Below are positions 11,089-20,770 of a DNA stretch of 20,979 nucleotides, piece after piece. The number at the start of each line of letters is the position of its first letter. Position 1 is the stretch's first letter. The translations under genes and the position numbers were made by a program. The DNA is from Pelargonium nanum. Its lineage: Eukaryota; Streptophyta; Magnoliopsida; Geraniales; Geraniaceae. Where the stretch lies: the NCBI GenBank assembly GCA_036897485.1, contig JAYMTF010001856.1, forward strand, positions 1 to 20,979, given 5' to 3'. A model generated the notes under the pieces. The model had not been told where the DNA came from, did not search any database, and worked only from the letters and a program-made list of their open reading frames with translations.

Positions 11089-11815
11089 ATTGATCACATG
11101 AGGATGAGTTTTTTCCTTCTTTTTTTCCTCTTCTATTTTGTACAAAGGATGTTAAGTTTTCTTTATGTGCAAATGCCTAGTTTTTCAATGGAAGGTTCAA
11201 AGAATCATGATATTCTCTCTCACACAAGTTCTCTTGAGATCTTGATAATCTATTTGTTACTCTTTTTCAGTATAAATACAATACAACAAGAAACCTTAAT
11301 GTGTTAGTTATTTGTATGCTTGAGACATGTATTTGTATGCAAGAAGCCATGATTCAAATGTTGAACATATTTGATATACATGATAGTGAATTTGGTGAGA
11401 CCATAAACAGAAAGAGGCGAGAAGCTAGTTCTCCGGTAATTTGTAATTTTAGAGAGATCAAGTAGATTCGAAATTTAAGGTTGAACTCATTGTATCGACT
11501 GAAGTTATAATAAAAGTAAAGTGTAACTCGTAAACGTCGGCAAGTTGCTCAACCACTTATATTCTTGTGTCAGCAACTTTGTGCCTTTGAGGATCGATTT
11601 AGACACTATTGTTGACCAATTTTTAGCAACCACATGAACTGAAGTTGAGTCACTATAAAATAGCATATTAGCATTGAATAGAACCATATTCTTTTATTTG
11701 CAAAAACCTATAGACACCATAGTATGTAAAACCATTTTGAAATAGAATACATCATTTATTAGAAGTATATAACAGTCAAGAATGATGAGGCTGCATATAG
11801 GAGCAACATTGGTCA
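11089..11815. other. Convergent 3' flanks of SCL3 and ABA2
   Basis: This 727-bp spacer holds the 3' ends of two tail-to-tail genes. A plus-strand AATAAA at 11509-11514 may serve SCL3 and a minus-strand AATAAA at 11755-11760 may serve ABA2. Open frames at 11098-11307 and 11505-11687 are T-rich, unlike any known family, and are taken as chance. Confidence 0.5.
11755..11760 (-). terminator. Candidate poly(A) signal of ABA2
   Basis: AATAAA on the minus strand, 56 bp past the ABA2 stop codon, a normal distance for a near-upstream element. Plant genes often use degenerate signals, so this is only a candidate. Confidence 0.35.
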
Positions 11816-14187
11816 TCACCTGAAGACTCTGAGGGAGTGATTTGCACCTGTGAATCCTCCATCAATCATGAGATTGTCCCCACTGATATACCTGGCTTCA
11901 TCACTAGCTAAGAAGACCACTGCATTGGCCACATCATCAGCTGCCAAATCGACCCCCTGCAAATTAGCATTCGTCCCAACAAAAGTGCGAAAACCAGCCA
12001 GCGCATCCTCAGTCCTCTCCTCCTCAGGCAGGTGAGCCAATGCCAATGCTGTTGGGACACAATAAGGAGAAACACAGTTCACGCGTATTCCATGTAGACC
12101 CAGTTCCGCTGCAACATTCTTGGTGAGCCCCAAAACTGCGTGCTTTGAACCTGTGTATGCATGTGGACCAAGGCCACCTATGACACTTGCTACACTGCAG
12201 ATGGAGATGATACTGCCTTTCTTTAGAGGGATCATGATCCGAGCGGCATGCTTCATTCCATGGAAGACTCCCTTCACATTTACATCAAACACCTTTTGAA
12301 ACTCTGATAAGTCCACGTTGCGAATGTCGGAACAAGGTTGACCTGCCAATCCGGCATTGTTGACCATGATGTCAAGTGTACCAAATTTATCAACAGTGAA
12401 GTCAATAGCACGCTGAACATCGTCTTCTTTTGAAACATCACAATGGAAAAAATAAGTGTTGGGTTCGCCCCCGAGGGATTCACAGGTCTGCTTCCCTAGA
12501 TGATCTTGCATGTCAAGTATACAAACTTTGGCACCATGCTTGTGAAATAAACGAACAATGCTTTCTCCAATGCCAGTTGCTCCACCTGTGACTACTGCCA
12601 CCTTGCCTAATAATCTAGAAAAAAAATATACATGTCAAAATCTACTGTCTACATAACTTGTACGCACAGAATAAAGGTTTAATAAAGTACACCAGAGTTT
12701 GTTGTCAGTTCAGCTATTAGTAGGCTTTTATGTGTACTCTCTTAACTAATAAATACAGGAAAAAATTATATCATGTTCGGTAATAGCTTCATTCTTCGAA
12801 TCAAATTTGTTTTTGTCGTCATATGGCAATCATGGATGTCAAAACGAGCAATAAAGCCTATGTCTATCAAAACACAAATACAATACCAAATTAGAACTGA
12901 CATTAGTACGTTCACATATCATTTGTAGAACCTTTTGGCAATGCAAAAAAGTTCCTACTGATATAACTCTTATGCTAATGGAAGGTTTATGCTGTTTTGA
13001 ACTCTAATACCAAATCCAGCAGCGTAGTAGTACTGCTAAGGAATGCACCTTTAGGAAGAGCAAAGGACAAAAGAATTCAAAATACACACTCCAGACTATG
13101 TAGGAAGCAAAATATTAAGAATGTCTAGATTTGCAATATTCTTAGTTAACAATGATTTTGTATAGCAACCAATCAGATAACTAGTTAAACGAAGATACCC
13201 CACAAAATATTGTCCACACAAGAGACTTATATTGTCCACACAGTTAGATAATTCATTTGAACACAAGTTTCAATGCCTCCAATTTAATTGGTCATATAGC
13301 AATAACCCTTTTGCATCAATAAGTAGCTTCCAGGTGTTTTCTATAAACTACATAAGTAGATAATCTTGGCATCGTAAGACTTGAAAATGAAACACTTATT
13401 CACTTGTGCCAAGCAACATCATTACATCAACACCATATATAGATTACTTGCAATTATAAGGGTCATCTTAAAACTAGTAGATAAGAATACAGCTGCACAA
13501 AATCTACCCAACTCATAAAGAAAACACATTAATGAATGGTTTTCACCATAAATACCACAAGGCATGGATAGTGCGAAAATAAGTGCCAACATATACCCAA
13601 AAAATCAAACTTGAAAAAAAAAATCAAAAATTCATTAAGATTCACCCAAAATGGTCAAATTGCACTGTTTCAAGTCCATAGCAATTCATGGAGTCCCACA
13701 ACACAAATTAGGCAGTCCTTAAACAATCCTGACAACACAAATTAGGGCCAAACAACTAGTCTACTTGTTATAATTTCCTGAGACCTATCAGAGTCTTGAT
13801 ATCTTCAAATCGACAAAACACACACCATTAAAAGGGCCAGGAAAATGACTTCTCACAAATCAAAATGGTATTTTTCTAATTGTGTTCGTGATAACTGAAA
13901 CTTGAAAAGGAAAAGATTCCCTCATGAATCAAAATGGGGTCAACTTAAATAGCTCAAAACAATTGAATCCCACAGAGTAGCTCGATCTTAAACCATAAAA
14001 ATAGTTGAAACAGACCCAATCAGAAGATAACAGAAGTTGAGAGAGCACTGAGATCACTAGGAAGTGAAAAAACAAAGGAAACCCAAGAGCTAAAACAGGT
14101 TGAGTTGAAGAATCAGAGTGAAGAAGAGAAGATTTGAGGTTACCTATGTGTGGTGAGAGAAGCATCAGAAGAATTGGGGGTGGACAT
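11816..14187 (-). CDS. ABA2: Xanthoxin dehydrogenase (ABA2-type short-chain dehydrogenase)
   Basis: Two exons, 14187-14144 (44 nt) and 12614-11816, join in frame across a 1529-bp GT-AG intron to give 280 aa, close to the 285 aa of Arabidopsis ABA2. Exon 1 encodes MSTPNSSDASLTTH plus two bases of an arginine codon; the third comes from exon 2, which continues LLGKVAVVTGG. Visible SDR motifs: cofactor loop TGGATGIG 24-31, acidic D49 favouring NAD, NNAG 100-103, and the catalytic triad S155, Y168, K172 (YTGSK). The C-terminus ends in the family-typical RVFR. ABA2 oxidises xanthoxin to abscisic aldehyde in the cytosol, the penultimate step of ABA synthesis. GTG at 12601 is not a start. The loop after the active site reads SPYCVPT where relatives I recall have SPYGVAT or SPYAVAT. 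A related SDR110C member is the alternative, but the whole-length similarity favours ABA2. Confidence 0.9.
12615..14143 (-). other. Long first intron of ABA2
   Basis: This intron is nearly twice as long as the coding sequence. It contains two short direct repeats: a 14-bp unit at 13207-13220 and 13229-13242, and a 15-bp unit at 13698-13712 and 13732-13746. No internal exon is supported. The minus-strand frame at 13929-14312 crosses the exon 1/intron boundary and is not coding. Confidence 0.75.
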
Positions 14188-14276
14188 CGTTGGTTAGTGT
14201 ATGTTATGGCTGTTCTCCGAAAAAAAATGAGAGCTTTCTGTATTCTTGTTTTGGTTGACAAGGAGTCAAGAACATC

Positions 14277-14284
14277 GTTATATT
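14277..14284 (-). promoter_or_regulatory. TATA-like element of ABA2
   Basis: On the minus strand the sequence reads AATATAAC, about 90 bp upstream of the ABA2 ATG. It would give a leader of roughly 60 nt. A motif guess, with no transcript evidence. Confidence 0.3.
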
Positions 14285-14486
14285 GCGCCTGGCCCGCAAG
14301 ATTGGTCTCCACAAGAATCTTAATCTAATCAGTTTATATCACAGGACAACTGGTGAACATGCCTTGATTGCTGTTGAAAAAGAAAATGAAAAAAAAAAAG
14401 AACAAGAAAAAACAGTTCTGTTCACGCTTTTCTCTTTTTTCGGTTTTTCCTTCTGCATCATATCCGTTATTTATTTTGGGCTGTTT

Positions 14487-14495
14487 TTTCTTTTA
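14487..14495. repeat. Left target-site duplication
   Basis: TTTCTTTTA immediately before the left end of the foldback element; identical to the nine bases after its right end. Confidence 0.85.
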
Positions 14496-15223
14496 GGATC
14501 GACTACCTTGTAGATCCCTTAATTATTAGAAACCGATCAGTTTGGGATCCAAATTTCATAGTGAGTTCCTTAATTAGCATTAAAAGTTTAAAACAACTTA
14601 AATGAGTCATGTTGTTACCATCAGTTAAATTTTCCGTTATATGTGCTTATGTGGAAATAAAATTAAACTAAAAATAAATTAAATGCATACATGGCGCTAA
14701 TGTGTCATCTAATTTTTTTAAAATAATGTATCTAGTCAAAACGACGTAGTTTTGATGGGCCAATTTCAAAATTTTAATGGGTACATGAAAACTTTATAAT
14801 AATATTTTTAATCAAGACGGTGTAGTTTAATTTGGGTTAAAATACAATTTTAAAAATTTGCTGGGCATAATTACCAATACTACGTCGTTTTGACTTTGAC
14901 CCTCAAGTTTGTCAAATTTTATTTTATACCCATTAAAATTTTGAAACTTAAAATTTGGCCCATCAAAACTACGTCGTTTTGATTAAATACATTATTTTAA
15001 AAAAATTAGATGACACGTCAGCGCTATGTATGCATTTAATTTATCTTTAGTTTAATTTTATTTCCACATAAACACATTTAACAGAAAACTTAACTGATGG
15101 TAACATCATGACTCATTTAAGTTGCTTTAATGCTAATTGAGGGACTCACTTATGAGTTTATGAAATTTGGACCCCAAACTGGTCGGTTTCTAATAATTCA
15201 GAGACCTACAAGATATTTGATCC
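14496..15223. mobile_element. Non-autonomous Mutator-like foldback element with 9-bp target duplication
   Basis: A 728-bp element whose arms 14496-14783 and 14927-15223 are inverted copies of each other over about 290 bp with few mismatches, leaving a loop of about 143 bp. The ends are GGATC...GATCC. It is flanked by identical 9-bp repeats TTTCTTTTA at 14487-14495 and 15224-15232, the duplication length typical of the Mutator superfamily. No transposase frame is present, so it would need an enzyme from elsewhere. The motif TCAAAACGACGTAGT recurs in both arms, and degenerate copies flank the loop, giving a nested hairpin. It sits between the ABA2 promoter and the 3' flank of the resistance gene. 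The perfect target duplication and similar arms suggest a fairly recent insertion. Other 9-bp-duplicating superfamilies cannot be excluded. Confidence 0.87.
15012..15018 (-). promoter_or_regulatory. ABRE-type motif inside the foldback element
   Basis: On the ABA2-sense (minus) strand this reads ACGTGTC, a perfect ACGTGKC ABA-response element, within TGACGTGTC, which also holds a TGACG bZIP core. It is about 830 bp upstream of the ABA2 start. The mirror site in the left arm (about 14700-14706) reads ATGTGTC, having lost the ACGT core. Function is unproven. Confidence 0.45.
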
Positions 15224-15232
15224 TTTCTTTTA
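15224..15232. repeat. Right target-site duplication
   Basis: TTTCTTTTA immediately after the right end of the foldback element, a perfect match to the left copy. Confidence 0.85.
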
Positions 15233-15933
15233 AATACTGCATTTTTATATTTAGCTCATGTGTAATAGTGTATTTACTTTTGTACGTGCAACAAAAAAAA
15301 ATTGTTCACAGGAAAACACAAACACAACTTGATAAATGAAAAAAATTATTTCCCATGAAAATATGAGAATTCCATAATCATCACTCATATAGTCATATTT
15401 ATTGCAGTCAAATTTGTTTACGAAGAAATGCCATACTCAATTCAATTGATCTTTATAAACATTTGAGATCTGCGAATCAGATTATAAAATAGTTTGTTTA
15501 TGAAGTGTTATACTTTCATTAGTGACTCACGTGGAGTCAAATATTCTGGTATAAATTGCTTACTCTCATTTTTTTTTTATACAAGTAATTATTATTTATA
15601 AATGTTCGTATAGGTATATATATAACTATTATTTATAAACTTCTAATATAGGTCTTTTACTGTTGTAAATTTGAAAAGATGGACCATTTTCTGTATATAC
15701 ATAGTAAAAAAGTTCAGTGAATGTGTGCAGCAACATAAGTATATGTAGCAGAACTGCAGAAGCATCCTATTTCCAAGCTATTTAACAATCAAGTAATTAC
15801 ACATATATGCATGCAGAGGAGGTTGTCTAAAAATATAAGAATAACCAGACAGAATGCACTTCAAAATTGTCTAGTCATTAGTATAGAAAATAGTAAGCAT
15901 GAAAGCTGTTATTTGGTACCTCTGAAATCTGAA
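15233..15933. other. 3' flank of the resistance gene, no gene seen
   Basis: AT-rich sequence between the foldback element and the resistance gene stop codon. An imperfect direct repeat of about 25 bp (around 15589-15613 and 15628-15653) shares TATTATTTATAAA and a terminal ATAGG. No coding or RNA feature was recognised. Confidence 0.5.
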
Positions 15934-18900
15934 TCAATGTCCAACAAATAAGTTGGGGATATGAACAATCTTGGGCCAATCTTGTCCTATCTCTCTTTGG
16001 CACCGTTGCTCCAGCAAAGGACATTTCAAGATATGTAGAGAAGAGAGGGAAGTGGGAAGTCCCTCGTCAGGCAATGACTGAAGCATTGGGCAGTTGGAGA
16101 CGTAAAAGCTTTCAAGACACTTGAGTTGTTTAAGACCGTTGTGATCCAGTGATTTCAGATTTTGAAAGTGTGAGATACGAAGGTATCTAAGATTAGTGGG
16201 CAGCTGACCCTGCTCCGGTAAGATCTCCACTTTTACTTCTTCTTCACGTGAACCTCTGATGTAACACTTCTGAAGATCAGAGAGCCTTTGCAAACCCGAA
16301 CGTGAGATCATAATATCAGAGTGAAGTGTAATCAAATTGGAGGGCAAACCCCCTTCAGGAAAGCACTCAACTTCTCTGCACAATTCTATAACTAAATGCC
16401 GGAGAGATGGAAGAAGGTTGTGCATCTGTTCGGGCAGCGACTTCAATTTATTGCAGTTGGTAATGGTCAGATGTTTCAGATTGGGTGCATGCAATCCTCC
16501 CTCCGGGAAAGAGAGAAAATTTGGGCAAACAGAGATGTACAAGCGAACAAGAGATGAGATATATTGCTGGTGAGGCTGTGATCCATCGGAAACTGTAAGG
16601 GATTCCAAGTTCATGCACCGCCACAGATGAAGAAGTGTAAGGTTGGGGAAAAGGTACAATGGTATGGACTTGACTGAATCACAGTTTTCAATTTTGAGAG
16701 TTACCAATCCGGTGAGTGGGTTACTCCTCTTGTCGAAGTATGGAAGATTAGAGAAGCCCTTAACAGAGAGCTTCTTCAATCTGGGCGGAAGTTCCTCCAG
16801 TTGCACCTTCTGACATTCCCTTAACTCCAGGTCTATAATAGATAATGTACTTGGAAGTGAAGCTACAAGCTCATTGCACTCTATAATCACAAGTTTTGTT
16901 GAACAGCTAACAAGGTGGTTGGGTAAGGTACCCCTTAGATTGGGGCATCTCTTCAGGTGAAGCTCCTGAAGGCGGGGAAAAGCTGAACCACCATCAAACC
17001 AAGTCCATTCCTGCCACTGCAACATCTCCGAAAATCTCAATATCTCAAGTGATTGGAATGGTGTATATGGAGAAGAACCAACCCCATAAAACTCAAGACC
17101 CACACTTACCACTCCATCCAACCCTTTTACTGAGAGTTCTTTCAAAGAAGGTAGAAGTCCAAATGATGGCAAACAGCAACAATATTTGCAATCACTGAGC
17201 TCTAGGGAAACCATATTGCAAAATAAGCTATCCCCTAACCAATCTGGAAATCTTGTCCCACCATAGTTTACAAGGAACAATGCTTTCAAGTTTGTATGAG
17301 GTCGCAATTTGTCGAGTACATTTCTTTCCTTCTCTGAATCATTGGTATTACAACCACCCCACTTTAATACCAACTTTTCAAGGTATTTCTTATACTCCAA
17401 CTTGGCTTTTGAAGCATCAATAGCATCTTTTACATTCTGTAGCTCCGAAATGGTAAGTTCGTTACGAAGATCCTGGAGGCCTTCCAACTCCCCTATGCTA
17501 GACCCATGATGTGTGCCCACAATAAATTCATTCAATGTTTGGAGGTCCTTTAACTTGCTCAGTTGTGACGGCATCTCTTTAACCAGTGTTCTACTAAAAT
17601 CCAGATGACGAAGATTTACTAGCTTTCCAAAGTTAGTGGGCAATTCTGTGAGGGACCGGCAACGGAACAATATTAATGTCTGCAGATTGTACAAAGTCAA
17701 TACAGAATCAGGTAACTTTTTTATATCAGTACGGGAGAGCTCTAGGTAACGCAGACGTTTCAAATTACCAATCGAATCAGGTAGCTCTATTAAATTACAA
17801 TAGCCAGCCAGACATAGCACTCGCAAGCAACTTTGCGTTGGCAACAAATTATGCAGTCCCATGTCACTTATCTTGAAATGTGCCCTCCAACTTACAAAAA
17901 AGGTCAATGGTAGAAAGGTGCGTGAGAACTTGGACTCAGCAAAGGCTTTAGCTTCCACATTGTCATGACGCTTATTTCCAAATCTTGAAATATGTCGAGT
18001 TTTGATTCCAACTCTTCTTCTTCTTTCAAGTGAACTTTCACCTTCCAACCTTACACAAAATTCTCCAGAGACAAATATAGCCAAGTCAATGATGAGGTCA
18101 TGCACAACAAAATGCGATCTACTACCTTCTGATGACCACTGGAAAAGGGACGTTGATATCAATTCATGGATGTACTCTACTCCGACGTCTTCCATTCTGT
18201 GGTTTCCACCGCGATCTTTTAAAAAGCCTTCTGCCATCCATACTAGTACTATTTTCTTAATTTCTAAATCACAACCTTTAGGAAAAAGTGCACAATAAGC
18301 AAAGCATCGTTTAAGATATGACGGGAGATAGTGGTAGCTTAATCTCAAAGCTGGAAGAATGTCATTTCCGTTACTTGGCATACTCCAAATTTCGCTGTTC
18401 AGAACTTTATCCCATTCCTTATCATCTGTTTTATAACGCAGGATTCCGCCAATAACTTTTGCAGCTAAAGGTAGGCCGTTGCACTTTTTCACAATTTTTC
18501 TGCCAATCCTTTGAAGGTTTGGATGTGAACTTGAGCTTGTACCATCAAGTGCATGTTTTGCAAACAAAGACCAGCAGTCTTCATCCAATATTGGCTTCAG
18601 ATGATGCATAGGAACAGTGCGCATGATTGATGCAACACTTTCATTACGTGTTGTGACCACGATCTTACTACCTCGTGCTCCATACTTAAAAGGAATCCTC
18701 AGGTATTCCCAATTGATATAGCTCTCATTCCAAATATCATCTAAAACAATTAGGAATTTCTTACTCTCCAAACTTTCTTTGAGCCTAACTTGAAGCAGAT
18801 TAAGGTCCTTGATATCACAAGTTTCAGGAGTGACTGCCTCGAGAATGGTTTTTGTAACTCTAAAAACATCAAATACTTCCGAAACATGAACCCATGCTTT

Positions 18901-19785
18901 AAGGTCAAAATGCTCTTTCACCTGAGGATCATTGTACACAAGCTGAGCAACAGTGGTCTTGCCGACCCCACCCATGCCAACAATGCTAATCACATCAACT
19001 GCATTGTTGCTCACATCATCCCATAGCAAAAAATTTAGTATTGCCTCTTTATCAGCATCTCGACCATAGACACCAGATTCTTCTACCAAAGAAGTGGAAG
19101 GCAACCTTTGTGGTGGTTGCTCACCTACACCATCTGTCAGGCCAATAACTTCATTCTCTTGAACAAGAATTTCTAACCTGTCAAGAACGTCTTTCAACTT
19201 GAGTTCCATTTTCTCGTCAAAAGGAGGGCTCTGTTTAGAATTAAAACAAAAATTCATTATTCTTTTGTTGGCGGAAGTGCATGGTCCGTGATGTATATGT
19301 GGTATTCTTATTTCTTTCTTTCTTTCTTTAGTCGGAGGAAAAGTAGAGTAGTGATTCACACACATAAAAGAAAATAGAAAATTAAAAAAATGATTTTTTT
19401 CAAAGAATTCTCATGGAATTGCAAAACGATGTCTAAAACAAGTAGAGATGGCATAATGTACCAGACTTGTGCTGCTGCAAGATTTGGCCTCCAATTGGTG
19501 CTGCAAAGCATCAGTAGCAATCTCATCCAAGAGGTCCTCCGCATCATAGACAACAACTTTAAGCTCATCAAGCCATTCTTTCACCACAGGATTCATAAAT
19601 TGCTTCTCCTCTGAGTCATTTAGCACTTTGTTGATGGACAATAATTTTATCCTCAACTTCTTTAGTAACACTTTGGTGACTTTTCTTCCACGGATGAAGT
19701 CTAAGGTGTCAAGAGAAGCAATCCTGTCAAACGCCACCTGAAGGAAAGCAGAGAGAAAAGCCCCACCCACCAAGGCACCTGCCAT
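15934..19785 (-). CDS. CC-NB-LRR disease resistance protein, RPP13-like 1 type
   Basis: Read as two exons, 19785-19462 and 19230-15934, joined by a 231-bp GT-AG intron, giving 1206 aa. The start MAGALVGGAF is the usual family start; GTG at 19794 is not used. Order: coiled-coil domain (1 to about 110) with an EDLLDE segment; NB-ARC with P-loop GMGGVGKTT 193-201, kinase-2 VLDDIW 270-275, RNBS-B GSKIVVTTR, GLPL 360-363, RNBS-D CFAYCALFP and an MHD-equivalent reading VHD 484-486; then about 20 irregular leucine-rich repeats from about residue 540 to the end. The protein should act as an intracellular immune receptor that binds ADP/ATP and senses a pathogen effector. All nucleotide-binding motifs are intact with no stop over 3.3 kb, so the gene looks functional if the intron is spliced. 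The exon junction is the least certain part. Confidence 0.85.
18955..18982 (-). promoter_or_regulatory. P-loop coding segment, candidate miR482/2118 target
   Basis: The mRNA over this stretch encodes GMGGVGKT, the segment targeted by the miR482/2118 superfamily in many plant NB-LRR genes. By eye it keeps the GGNATGGGNGG core but diverges in wobble positions. Targeting is inference. Confidence 0.25.
19231..19461 (-). other. Intron between CC and NB-ARC domains of the resistance gene
   Basis: A donor CTG|GTACAT at 19461 and an acceptor TTCTAAACAG ending at 19231 are the one GT-AG pair I found that joins the two open frames in phase before the stop codon at 19411. The interior is T-rich on the sense strand and holds an AAAG microsatellite (plus strand TTTC, 19311-19328). 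The first 20 or so bases still resemble coding sequence of the family (a VHYAISTCF segment). Confidence 0.6.
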
Positions 19786-20770
19786 GATACTCACTCAGAT
19801 ACACAAAAAGATCAAGGATGAATAGGAATGATATCAAAACTTTGTAATTTAAATCTTCGACGCCAGTAAACTTTGGTTGAATTTTGAACAGGAACAGATG
19901 ATAAAGAGCATAAAGAAAATGCGGATGATCTCAGCAATTTCAATATGAGGAACAAGTTGAAGAAATAGAAACAAAATAGAAAACAAGGAAGGTGTTATCA
20001 ATGCCAATCTGTCATCACTGAACATTATTTGTTTGCCGGCCTTAGACAATCGGATCGATTTAATAAGCAAAACAAGTCAAATCATTTGTATCCACATGAA
20101 TGCAAATTATGAAAATTCATTTTGGAATCTTTTTGTTTGACATCAAGAGCTTTCCCATTTGGGATTTCAACAATTTCAACTGTAACGAAATATCCTGACA
20201 ATTGCACTTAAAAGTGCTAATTACTAGTAATATATATAACATCAGAACAGACTAGAGAAATTAGTGTGTGTGTGTTTTACTAATTGCTTTGCTGGTCTCT
20301 ACACTACTGTTCTAGGAAGAGAGAAATAAGCGTTTGATCCTCTACAAAAAAAAATGATAAAATAAACCAGAACTTATACACACCTCATGGCCATGGAAGG
20401 TACTAGCATTGTGAATTTGTGATAGATAGAGACAGGCGAAAAGGAACCAGCAATTTTACCCTATGCGTCTAGATTTTCCTTCCATTTTCTCGCCAACCAA
20501 ACAGATCAGCTTTAGGTGGTTTATCAATTTTGTTATATTAAGGATGATGTGTACGTCACTCCCACTCCCGAGTTAGATACGCTAGACAATGCTAGTTGCT
20601 AATGGTGCGGCTACAAAGAAGGTGCATAATTGGGCCTAATTGATTCATCCCAGTGGGTTAGATTACAATCGGGCCAAGGACAATTTTTAATTAGGAAGCT
20701 CTTACTATTTATTGTCTTAAGACTAAAACAAACAAAGAAACAACATCCCCAAACCGGTACATTAAGCTGC
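19786..20770. other. 5' flank of the resistance gene and 3' flank of the glycosyltransferase
   Basis: About 1 kb between two genes that both read leftward. A W-box-type TTGACT lies on the minus strand at 20075-20080, about 290 bp upstream of the resistance gene start, where WRKY factors could act. There is a short GT run at 20264-20274. The minus-strand frame at 19849-20070 has no family resemblance and is probably leader or promoter sequence. Confidence 0.45.

Noticed and set aside
15130-15339. 69-codon frame at the right end of the foldback element
   Set aside because: It crosses the element boundary and target duplication, so it cannot be an ancestral transposon gene; composition is non-coding.
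19411-19461. Resistance gene called a pseudogene because of the stop between CC and NB frames
   Set aside because: An in-phase GT-AG intron explains the break, and the remaining 3.3-kb frame is intact with all NB motifs. Pseudogene status is still possible if the intron is not spliced.
19786-19794. Start of the resistance gene at 19794
   Set aside because: That codon is GTG on the minus strand. The ATG at 19785 gives the family-typical MAGALVGGAF.
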